From NCBI RefSeq assembly GCF_030407815.1, contig NZ_JASDCS010000010.1:1-64000 (forward strand): 64,000 nucleotides of DNA, written 5' to 3'. A program made the position numbers and the translations under genes. This stretch comes from Psychrobacter sp. APC 3281 (GTDB lineage Bacteria; Pseudomonadota; Gammaproteobacteria; Pseudomonadales; Moraxellaceae). The notes beneath the pieces are model-generated. The model was not told where the DNA came from. It made no database searches and was given only the letters and a program-made list of their open reading frames with translations. Positions 32,991-40,336 of the stretch are shown piece after piece. The stretch's first letter is position 1. The number at the start of each line of letters is the position of its first letter.

Positions 32991-34202
32991 GTGAAACCCA
33001 CCCTTTATCAGCGTATCACTGCTCCATTTATCGAACCCTATGTTCGCTACCAACATGCAGATATCCTACATGCCACCCGCCTAGGCACGGCTGTGATACT
33101 GGCTTTATTGGTCAATAAAATCACCAATCTTCCGCACGGTGAATGGACGACCATTACAGTATTTATTATTCTAGGGTTATTGCAATACCAAGGCGCTATT
33201 TATACCAAGGCTAAAGAGCGCGTGATCGGTACCTTATTAGGTATAGGTACTGCGCTTGGAGTGTTATGGTTTAATCAAAATGCAGGTGCATGGCTATGGG
33301 TAGACTATGCGCTTATTGGTCTGCTCAGCGGTATCATTGGCTATCTAGCTGTCAGACAGCTTGGGTATACAGGGCTGCTAACGGGTATCACTATGCTGAT
33401 GATTGTCTCTGATTTAGGCAATAATAGCATTGGTCAAGATGGTATCTACCGCGCGCTAAATATCTTACTGGGGACAGGCGTTTCGGTAGCAGTAACGCTA
33501 ATTTTGCCGCTAAAATCGACCTTGATGTGGCGATTTTTATTGAGTAGCAACCTTGACGCTTGTAGTAGCCTTTACGCGGGCGTAGGTCATCATATTGACG
33601 CAACGGATGGAGTAGTGGACGACTCTGTTCAAAAGTTAAACCCAGTAGCCTTTCCAGTTAAGGAAGTACCCGTTGACAGAGCGTTGGTCACAGCATTACA
33701 ACAGATCAATAAACGCTTGCTGGCTGTGCGTCCACATATTGCGGCGACAGCAAGTGAGTCAGGAATCGAAAAAGAAACGCTAGAGACGATCCAACGTACC
33801 CACCGTAATATCATCGGGACGATTGATTTATTGTTAAGTGCGGCTCCGCGCTTAGCAAATATCGAAATTGATGAAGAAAACCATGTTTTATTGGTACATT
33901 ATCAGCATGAGCTAACCCAAGCGATGCAACACATGGCAGCGGTATTACGTAGTCCAAGTGACGAAGTATTCCGGCCCATTACTCGTATTGCCGTCTCAGA
34001 GTATCCAAGCGTACAGCACCTAGCATTTGAGTGGCAGGGCTATTTTTGGCTGACCCAAACCTTGCAGACTCAGTTGCAGCAGCTGAGTGATTTACTACAA
34101 ACATCGAAACCGCATTGGTTTGCTGCATCCGGTCTGGGCTATCAACGCCGCGAGCAGCGCCGAATGAAAGAGCAGGGCGGCGAGACGGATTTACATTTAT
34201 GA
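32991..34202 (+). CDS. FUSC-family integral membrane protein
   Basis: 403 residues. The N-terminal half has about five or six hydrophobic segments (roughly residues 30-170) with the FUSC-type start RLGTAVILALLVNKI, then GEWTTITVFIILGLLQYQGA and KAKERVIGTLLGIGTALGV. The C-terminal half is soluble and helical. FUSC-like proteins include aromatic acid exporters (AaeB) and the YccS/YhfK group; this protein has a single membrane block, so the substrate is not predictable. The start is GTG with a weak site. It stands alone, with terminators on both sides and no MFP or TolC partner nearby. Confidence 0.8.
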   Translation: MKPTLYQRITAPFIEPYVRYQHADILHATRLGTAVILALLVNKITNLPHGEWTTITVFIILGLLQYQGAIYTKAKERVIGTLLGIGTALGVLWFNQNAGAWLWVDYALIGLLSGIIGYLAVRQLGYTGLLTGITMLMIVSDLGNNSIGQDGIYRALNILLGTGVSVAVTLILPLKSTLMWRFLLSSNLDACSSLYAGVGHHIDATDGVVDDSVQKLNPVAFPVKEVPVDRALVTALQQINKRLLAVRPHIAATASESGIEKETLETIQRTHRNIIGTIDLLLSAAPRLANIEIDEENHVLLVHYQHELTQAMQHMAAVLRSPSDEVFRPITRIAVSEYPSVQHLAFEWQGYFWLTQTLQTQLQQLSDLLQTSKPHWFAASGLGYQRREQRRMKEQGGETDLHL

Positions 34203-34205
34203 CGT

Positions 34206-34242
34206 AAAAAAACGCTGACCATTTAGGATCAGCGTTTTTTTT
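34206..34242. terminator. Bidirectional terminator between the FUSC gene and the potD-like gene
   Basis: A7-CGCTGA-CC, loop ATTTA, GGA-TCAGCG-T8, with a single bulged A. It lies between convergent genes with A and T tracts on both sides. Confidence 0.9.
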
Positions 34243-34280
34243 CGAAGACTACTTTATTCTAAAATGCTAAATCAAAACTA

Positions 34281-35414
34281 TTAACGACCAGTCTTTAGCT
34301 TGTCCCAGTACTGTTGATACACTTGCAATGCTTCGTCGCCCACATCTTCTTGGAACTCAGCTTTTGCCAGTACTTCTTTAGAAGGATAAATCGTTGGATT
34401 GTTTTGGACGCTCTCATCCATCAGCTCACGCGCTGCTATGTTTGGTGATGCGTAGCCAATCTCTTCGCTGACGATTTTTGCATTTTCAGGACGCAACAAG
34501 TAATCAATAAATTTATGTGCTGCATCAACTTGCTTGGCGTTTTTTGGAATGACAAAGTTGTCCATCCATAAGATAGCGCCTTCGGTTGGATACTTATAAA
34601 CCAAGCTAGTCAAACCTTCGTCATTGGCCATGACTGCTTCACCATTCCATGTCATACCAAGTGCCGTCTCACCCTCGATATACGGCATACGTGTCGCATC
34701 AGAGTTAAAAGTTTTGACGTTTGGCATCAACGTGGTGAGCTTATCGTAAGCAGCTTCGATTTCGTCAGGATTGCTACTATTACCTGAGTAGCCAAGAGTC
34801 AGCAGTGCCATACCGAATACTTCACGCACGTCATTGGTCAGCATCACCTGACCCTTATACTTAGGATCCCATAGGTCATTCCAGCTATTGACAGTTTTCG
34901 GATCGACACTGTCACCGTTAATGGCTAGACCGGTGCTGCCCCACATATAAGGGATAGAGTATTTGTTATCAGGATCGACTTTGGTATTAGTAAATGAGGT
35001 ATCAAGGTTTTTGAAATTGCTCAATTTTGATTTGTCTAGCTCTTGCAACAGCCCTTCTTTCGCCATTTTTTCGACATAATAAGTCGATGGAATGGCTAAG
35101 TCATACTGGCTCGAATCATCCAACAGTTTGAGCTTGGCATACATGGCTTCGTTAGAGTCAAATGTGGTGTAATTAACTGAGATGCCAGTCTCTTCTTCAA
35201 AGCCATCAAGAATTTCTTGCGGCATATATTCTGACCAGTTGTAAAGGTTCAGCGTCTCATTACTCGCCGCAGCACTGCCATCCGCTGCATTGTCAGAGTT
35301 GCTACAACTGGCAAGCACCAGGCCGACAGCCACTGCTAATAATGCTTTTGGCACTATGCGACTGACACTAGCCGAGGTGTGAGTAGTGGGATGGGACGAT
35401 GATAAATGGGTCAA
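34281..35414 (-). CDS. PotD/PotF-type polyamine-binding lipoprotein (orphan)
   Basis: Periplasmic substrate-binding protein of the spermidine/putrescine ABC family. 377 residues with a long N-terminus and a lipobox giving Cys37 (LVLASC). The mature part starts ETLNLYNWSEYMPQEILDGF, the standard PotD/PotF opening. Further family landmarks are YDLAIPSTYYVEKMAKEGLL, IPYMWGSTGLAIN and ALGMTWNGEAVMAN. The start is TTG, supported by AGGAG seven bases upstream. No potA, potB or potC gene is adjacent, so the permease must be encoded elsewhere or the protein acts as a sensor or scavenger. Confidence 0.88.
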   Translation of the reverse strand: MTHLSSSHPTTHTSASVSRIVPKALLAVAVGLVLASCSNSDNAADGSAAASNETLNLYNWSEYMPQEILDGFEEETGISVNYTTFDSNEAMYAKLKLLDDSSQYDLAIPSTYYVEKMAKEGLLQELDKSKLSNFKNLDTSFTNTKVDPDNKYSIPYMWGSTGLAINGDSVDPKTVNSWNDLWDPKYKGQVMLTNDVREVFGMALLTLGYSGNSSNPDEIEAAYDKLTTLMPNVKTFNSDATRMPYIEGETALGMTWNGEAVMANDEGLTSLVYKYPTEGAILWMDNFVIPKNAKQVDAAHKFIDYLLRPENAKIVSEEIGYASPNIAARELMDESVQNNPTIYPSKEVLAKAEFQEDVGDEALQVYQQYWDKLKTGR

Positions 35415-35789
35415 AATATCTCTCCTAAATAAAGATAATGCAAATTAGAAAAATTCAATAAAAAAGCCAAAAAGATACAAGCCTGACATGGCCAATAAAA
35501 CTATTATGGTCATTAATTTGTACAATTTAAAGGGTTATTATTAAGGCAGTGCTTGACAATACTAATAAAAATAGCCAATTGGGCTAATGAGGTGGGTAGC
35601 AAAACTAATTTAATGACAGCTAATTCTGAGTAGAATTGCTAGCGAGCTGCTAACGTCGAATCGAGAAAAGATAGTATATAACCATGCTATGATTGGTGCA
35701 GGTCGAAGTATGACGAACATCATTTAAGCAGATATCAACCTTTGGCTTTAAGACACCAACCATACCATAATAATAAAGGATACAGCACA
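35415..35789. other. Intergenic region between the potD-like gene and the SDR gene
   Basis: Divergent spacer of 375 bases. TTGACA at about 35553 has no matching -10 box. A hairpin at 35628-35650 pairs AGC-AATTCT with AGAATT-GCT around loop GAGT with one bulged base, and could be an operator for the SDR gene. Nothing else was recognised. Confidence 0.4.
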
Positions 35790-36617
35790 ATGACCGAAAG
35801 TACCTCAACTCAAAATGCCTTGAATAAAAGCCACTCAGTTATACCGACATTGCTTACGGATAAAGTCGCAATCGTTACTGGAGCCAGTCGTGGGCTTGGT
35901 GCACAGATTGCACAGCAAATGGCGGCAGCAGGCGCTATCGTTTGCGTCAACTACCTCAATAGTAAACAGGCTGCTGAGACGATAGTGGCTGATATCATCG
36001 CGACAGGCGGTCAAGCATTTGCTTATCAGGCGGATGTCACCGAGCTTGAGCAAGTACAAGCCATGGCAGCTGAAATCATCACTCGTCATGGTCGTATCGA
36101 TATATTGGTCAATAATGCTTTGCCCAGTTATCAGTTCAATCCAAGCGCTGCGTACACCAGTATCGAAACGGTTAAGTGGACGCATTTTTCACAACAAATG
36201 GACGGTATTGTTAAAGGCGCGGTCAATATGGTGCAAGCGGTGCTGCCGCAAATGAAAGCGCAGCAAGTAGGTAAAATTATTAATATCTCAACCAATCTTG
36301 TCTACAACCCAGTGGTTACCTATTATGATTACACCACGGCTAAATCAGCATTAATTGGGCTAACGCGCAATCTCGCGAGCGAACTTGGTAAATATGGTAT
36401 TCGGGTGAATTTGCTAGCAGGTGGCTTATTAAAAACCACCGACGCAAGCAGCTTAACCACTGAAGAGGTATTTGATTATATCGCGACTACAACACCGCTG
36501 CGCCAAGCGACTTCAGTAGCTGACTTTGCCAATTCAGTATTGCTCATGGCATCTGATTTGAGCATGGCTATTACTGGACAATCTATCGCCGTCGATGGTG
36601 GCTTGACCATGCCTTAA
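35790..36617 (+). CDS. Short-chain dehydrogenase/reductase (FabG-like)
   Basis: NAD(P)-dependent oxidoreductase with a Rossmann fold. 275 residues. The cofactor motif TGASRGLG begins at residue 30; VNNALPSY replaces the usual NNAG. Catalytic residues are a Ser near 167 (INISTN) and Tyr181-x3-Lys185 (YTTAK). The C-terminus IAVDGGLTMP is typical of FabG-like 3-oxoacyl-ACP reductases, but substrate cannot be inferred. The ATG at 35790 is preferred over an in-frame upstream start because AAAGGA lies nine bases before it. It is monocistronic. Confidence 0.85.
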   Translation: MTESTSTQNALNKSHSVIPTLLTDKVAIVTGASRGLGAQIAQQMAAAGAIVCVNYLNSKQAAETIVADIIATGGQAFAYQADVTELEQVQAMAAEIITRHGRIDILVNNALPSYQFNPSAAYTSIETVKWTHFSQQMDGIVKGAVNMVQAVLPQMKAQQVGKIINISTNLVYNPVVTYYDYTTAKSALIGLTRNLASELGKYGIRVNLLAGGLLKTTDASSLTTEEVFDYIATTTPLRQATSVADFANSVLLMASDLSMAITGQSIAVDGGLTMP

Positions 36618-36744
36618 TTGAGGCCTTAACTGATTGCTTAACGCTCTATTGGATTTGTAGAAGGTATAAAATGATCATCAATGTATTGAAGTCATCACCG
36701 CTACAGTTTTCAGTTGAAACGTCTATATAAAATTAGCCCATAAT

Positions 36745-36782
36745 AAAAAGCCCTTACTAGTCAGCTAGTAAGGGCTTTTTTT
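36745..36782. terminator. Bidirectional terminator between the SDR and HAD genes
   Basis: A5-GCCCTTACTAG, loop TCAG, CTAGTAAGGGC-T7. An 11-bp perfect stem plus A/T pairs, between convergent genes. Confidence 0.94.
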
Positions 36783-36818
36783 AAATAAATATTAATGGTT
36801 TTATGTGCCTGAACAGTT

Positions 36819-37649
36819 TTATGACTTCATTGCTAACTGATTAAGCACGGTTTGAATACCATACTCTTCAATCGTCCCAGTAACGAAGTTAGCGCGTTCT
36901 ATTAAAGCTGGCTGTGCATCTCCCATGGCCACAGCAAATCCAACCAAGTCAAACATTTCTAGGTCATTCATACCATCACCAAATGCCATACACTCGCTTG
37001 CATCTACCGCATAGTACTCGCATACATCTTTGATACCGCGAGCTTTTGATGCCTCTGCTGGTAATATGTCAGCACCAATCTGATGCCAATGTACCAGCTT
37101 TAAATCGTATTGAGCAAAATCGATGTCTTGCATTTTTTCTTGCTGATTGTTAAAAAATACCGAACACTGATACACGGTATTTAATTTGTAGTACTCAGGG
37201 TCAAGGATCGAATTGGGCGTGACCGCATTGAACTCGCGTAAACGTTCATTTTCGCCTGACCAAGCGATATGAGTGGCAGAGTCAAACTTATGAATCAAAT
37301 CACTCTGCTGACACAGGCGTACGATTTTATCTGTCTGTTCAGCCGTTAATGGGTAGTGGCTGATTCGGCCGCTTTTATCAAAACTATATTGTCCATTCAT
37401 ACAAATAATGGCGTCCAATATATCTGCATCAAGCAACGCTAGAATATCTTCAGGCAGTATGGCTTTAGAACGACCAGTCGAAATCACTAGTTTAATATCG
37501 GTATCTGCAAGCTGCTCAAGCGTCGCTTTATTGTGTTCAGCGATGATGCCGTTACGGCTCAAGGTATCATCGATGTCAAAAAAGATGATTTTTGGGGTCG
37601 AGATCTTAGTAGTCATACTTTCTTTGGCAATCTTATCTTCGATAAACAT
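36819..37649 (-). CDS. Cof-type HAD-superfamily phosphatase
   Basis: 276-residue cytosolic hydrolase with all HAD motifs: DxD as FFDIDDTLS (Asp25, Asp27), motif II VISTGRSK, a conserved Lys in the SKARGIKDVCEYY segment, and motif IV GDGMNDLEMF. The cap inserted between motifs II and III is of the Cof (type IIB) kind. Such enzymes dephosphorylate sugar phosphates, nucleotides or PLP; the substrate here is unknown. AGGA lies five bases before the ATG. An internal Met12 is a possible alternative start. Confidence 0.88.
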   Translation of the reverse strand: MFIEDKIAKESMTTKISTPKIIFFDIDDTLSRNGIIAEHNKATLEQLADTDIKLVISTGRSKAILPEDILALLDADILDAIICMNGQYSFDKSGRISHYPLTAEQTDKIVRLCQQSDLIHKFDSATHIAWSGENERLREFNAVTPNSILDPEYYKLNTVYQCSVFFNNQQEKMQDIDFAQYDLKLVHWHQIGADILPAEASKARGIKDVCEYYAVDASECMAFGDGMNDLEMFDLVGFAVAMGDAQPALIERANFVTGTIEEYGIQTVLNQLAMKS

Positions 37650-37949
37650 GATAATCCTATTATTTTTAGTCGTGTAGATACAATGATTCAGATACTACTA
37701 CAACATACCCAATCAGATAAATACCTATCGAGTAACCTATGATGCTACAAGCATGCTTATTAATACAGTATCCGCATAATTGTCTGTAAGGTTGTTCATG
37801 GCCTGTTCAGAGGATTAACAAAAATGCTAAACGATATGACTAACTTAACCGTGTTTATTTATTATAAAGTTATATTAAATTATCAAAACCAATCTACGAA
37901 ATAAGATGGTCTATTCCTATTAATGCATCGGCTACCTAAAGGAACAAGC
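37650..37949. other. Intergenic region between the HAD and PEBP-like genes
   Basis: AT-rich divergent spacer of 300 bases. No promoter pair, hairpin or gene was recognised apart from the ribosome binding site of the following gene. Confidence 0.4.
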
Positions 37950-38456
37950 ATGAACTTTTTCACCTTAAAATCGATTACAGTTTTTGCAACATTAGCTTTA
38001 TCTGCCAATGCTTTTGCAATGGATGTTAAATTTAATGATGCTGCTTGGGATGGCAAGAAAATACCTGAAGGGCAGCAATGTCTAAATTATGATGGCAAAA
38101 GTCCAGCCACGCCTAGCATGACTGTTTCAAACATTCCGGCAGGCACGGAGAGCTTGGTATTCGTCTATAACGATGTAAGCAACAAACGTATGCAGCATGG
38201 TAGGCATGGTATCGTAGAGTTCGCACTACCAGAGGGCGCTACGAGCGCAGAAGTGCCACAAGTATTTGGTCACACTTACGAAGTACCAGTCGGTATTGAG
38301 ATGGTCGCAGAATACCGTAATCGTAAAGGCGAGGCAGGCGGTGCATATAAGCCGCCTTGCTCTGGCGGTAAAAACTATCTGTATACGGTAGATGTACAAG
38401 CATGGCAAGGTGATTCGGTACTTGCTGAGACAACAGTTGAAATGGGTCGGTATTGA
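37950..38456 (+). CDS. Secreted protein, divergent PEBP (YbhB/YbcL)-like
   Basis: 168 residues with a clear signal peptide (cleavage after ANAFA, about residue 23), so periplasmic or secreted. The sequence follows the phosphatidylethanolamine-binding protein plan: a SP-x-P segment with VSNIPAGTESLVFVYND, then GHTYEVPVGIEMV, and a C-terminal GGAYKPPCSGGKNYLYTVDV recalling the PEBP motif YRGPCPP-G-HRYVFT. The usual DPDAP signature is not seen, so this is a divergent member at best. AAAGGA lies six bases before the ATG at 37950. It is monocistronic. Confidence 0.6.
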   Translation: MNFFTLKSITVFATLALSANAFAMDVKFNDAAWDGKKIPEGQQCLNYDGKSPATPSMTVSNIPAGTESLVFVYNDVSNKRMQHGRHGIVEFALPEGATSAEVPQVFGHTYEVPVGIEMVAEYRNRKGEAGGAYKPPCSGGKNYLYTVDVQAWQGDSVLAETTVEMGRY

Positions 38457-38501
38457 TACGTTAGCTATTCAATTAATATGCAACAATTAGTATGCAACAA
38501 A

Positions 38502-38546
38502 GTCGTCTATACAAAACTGTTTATACATAGTGTAGACGGCTTTTTA
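38502..38546 (+). terminator. Terminator after the PEBP-like gene
   Basis: GTCGTCTATAC and GTGTAGACGGC form an 11-bp stem with wobble pairs around a 17-base loop, then T5. The stem resembles those after the two following BLUF-like genes. Confidence 0.8.
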
Positions 38547-38848
38547 TTGAAGGTAAGTTGTGTTTTATATACCTATAAATACGCTAACTTAATAAACATG
38601 ATAGACCCTGATAAATGCTTGTAGAGTTTAGTCTATAAGTAAACATGACTTAGTCATATAAGTGCGTTGCGGCAGGGCTATAGGAGAATATAGATTAGGC
38701 TTGTTAACTATTTGAATAATGCCAAGATACTGAACGTGACAACTTTGTAGTATAATTTTACTACTATAGATATCGGTATGCTATATCATTGAAACTTCTA
38801 TGTTATAAATCTAAAAAAATCATAGCAAATGATAAAAATGTTATTAAT
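38547..38848. other. AT-rich spacer before BLUF-like gene 1
   Basis: No gene. A perfect TATAAT lies at 38751-38756 without a recognisable -35. It could contribute a promoter for the BLUF-like gene. Confidence 0.35.
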
Positions 38849-38869
38849 TATACTTTATCTTAAAGTATA
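38849..38869. promoter_or_regulatory. Operator-like inverted repeat, BLUF-like gene 1
   Basis: TATACTTTA-TCT-TAAAGTATA: perfect 9-bp arms with a 3-base centre, ending 39 bases before the start codon. The same element recurs at the same distance before the second BLUF-like gene, which argues for a shared regulator-binding site. Confidence 0.6.
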
Positions 38870-38908
38870 CCTTGATTTGAATGAATTATTTTATAAATAA
38901 GGTTTCTT

Positions 38909-39382
38909 ATGAACATAACGACAAGCCAACCTTCAGAAGATAGAAAAAGGCATGGCGAGCATATTCTTATCCACATGACATATATCGCCAAAAATGTCGA
39001 TCTAGATTCTGGGATTGAGCTGACTCGCGCACTTGAGTACTGGCGCAGATATTTTGAAGAGAACGATATCGTTTCAGCTTTAGTCATTAGCGAAGGTTAT
39101 TTCGTTCAAAGTTTTCAAGGAACAAGACCTGCTATCAATACTGCCTTGGAAAAGATACTTGACGAGCATTCCACTATTGTCCCTAATATTGTGAATATAG
39201 AGGAAATCGAATCGCGCCAATGGAAAGGGTTTTTAGTTAAACATCTAACCTCAAGCGTTGAAGATGAAGAGCATGCTCTAAAGAACTTTTCAGCAGGCTC
39301 GGACTACAATCCTTATCTAATGAAAAGCTCTCAGATTGAAAGCTTTTTGAAAGCGATATTTGAAGATGTTGAATCTAATTAA
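38909..39382 (+). CDS. BLUF-like domain protein, paralog 1
   Basis: 157-residue soluble protein. The core (about residues 17-115) follows the blue-light sensor (BLUF) pattern: HILIHMTYIAKN with Tyr25 at the photoactive tyrosine position, GYFVQSFQG with Gln67 at the switching glutamine, and ESRQWKGF for the late R-x-F-x-x-W region. Aligning by spacing against AppA puts Phe49 where the flavin-contacting Asn should be, and FQG replaces LEG, so flavin binding is uncertain. A C-terminal helical tail of about 40 residues follows. AAGG lies six bases before the ATG. It is a tandem paralog of the next gene. Confidence 0.65.
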   Translation: MNITTSQPSEDRKRHGEHILIHMTYIAKNVDLDSGIELTRALEYWRRYFEENDIVSALVISEGYFVQSFQGTRPAINTALEKILDEHSTIVPNIVNIEEIESRQWKGFLVKHLTSSVEDEEHALKNFSAGSDYNPYLMKSSQIESFLKAIFEDVESN

Positions 39383-39461
39383 TTTTAAATGAGTGGCATT
39401 TAGTTTTTAAGCTATTACCTCTTAGAATAGGTAATAGCCACTTGCCCTAGCTAAAATATAG

Positions 39462-39495
39462 AAGCCGTCTATACCTGTGTATAGGCGGCTTTTTG
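39462..39495 (+). terminator. Terminator after BLUF-like gene 1
   Basis: AAGCCGTCTATAC, loop CTGT, GTATAGGCGGCTT then T-run; 13-bp stem with one wobble pair. Confidence 0.9.
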
Positions 39496-39696
39496 TTGAA
39501 AGCAAATTAGCAGTATCGGTACAGGATGTTTTCTTAGCAATTGGACAGAATATTGGCGGATGTTCATAAGTGACTATTCATACCTGACTCTTGCAGGATT
39601 TAACTACTAAAAATGACCTAGTGATACCTGTTTTTGCCATGTTATTTTAAAGTATGAATGATAAGAAACTGGTCAATTACCAAGAGTTTTATTGAT
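39496..39696. other. Spacer between the two BLUF-like cassettes
   Basis: About 200 bases with no gene and no recognised site, lying between the terminator of the first cassette and the operator-like repeat of the second. Confidence 0.4.
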
Positions 39697-39717
39697 TATA
39701 CTTTATGATAAAGTGTA
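39697..39717. promoter_or_regulatory. Operator-like inverted repeat, BLUF-like gene 2
   Basis: TATACTTTA-TGA-TAAAGTGTA: the same element as before gene 1 with one arm mismatch, ending 38 bases before the start codon at 39756. Confidence 0.55.
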
Positions 39718-39755
39718 TATTAATTTATGTACTTATTATATAAATGGATTTTCTT

Positions 39756-40220
39756 ATGCAAATAACGACCAGTCAAACTTCAGAAAATAGGAAAAGACAT
39801 GGCGAGCATCTGCTGATTAGCCTAACGTATATCGGTAAAAACATCGAAATGAAAACAGGTATAGAGTTGACTCGTGCTCTTGAGCAATGGCGAAGATACT
39901 TTGAGGAAAGTGGGTTAGTTGCAGCGCTTGTGATCAATGACGGTTACTTTGTTCAAAACATTCAAGGCTCAAGACCGGCGGTCAACGCTGCTCTAGCGAA
40001 GATAATTGATGAGCATTTCAAGATTGTTCCTAATGTTGTCAAGGTGGAAGAGATAGAAGCGCTTCGGTGGGATGGGTTCGTAACCAAACACCTGACGGAA
40101 AGTGCCGAAGATGAGGAGTATGCCTTAAAAAGTTTCTCAGCAGGTTTTGATTTCAATCCTTACCTAATGAAAAGTACTCAGATTGAAAGCTTTTTGACAG
40201 CGATATTTGAAGATGGTTAA
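39756..40220 (+). CDS. BLUF-like domain protein, paralog 2
   Basis: 154 residues, closely similar to the preceding gene along its whole length, including the N-terminal TTSQ-SE-RKRHGEH and the C-terminal NPYLMKS-QIESFL-AIFED. Tyr25 and Gln67 are again kept, and the Asn position is again Phe49; the GLVA segment matches the BLUF GITG better than in paralog 1. The ATG at 39756 is chosen by homology to paralog 1; an in-frame ATG four codons upstream would add MDFL. The upstream inverted repeat and downstream terminator are also duplicated. Confidence 0.65.
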   Translation: MQITTSQTSENRKRHGEHLLISLTYIGKNIEMKTGIELTRALEQWRRYFEESGLVAALVINDGYFVQNIQGSRPAVNAALAKIIDEHFKIVPNVVKVEEIEALRWDGFVTKHLTESAEDEEYALKSFSAGFDFNPYLMKSTQIESFLTAIFEDG

Positions 40221-40282
40221 TTCATAAATTATAGATGCGTAGTATGCGTTTAGTATAAAGACTGTCTGCTCTAACCAGCATA

Positions 40283-40318
40283 AAAAAGCCGTATATACTT
40301 GTGTATAGACAGCTTTTT
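40283..40318 (+). terminator. Terminator after BLUF-like gene 2
   Basis: A6-GCCGTATATAC, loop TTGT, GTATAGACAGC-T5. The stem has two mismatches and looks like a diverged copy of the terminator after BLUF-like gene 1. It lies between convergent genes. Confidence 0.8.
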
Positions 40319-40336
40319 GTCCGATTGAATTTATTA

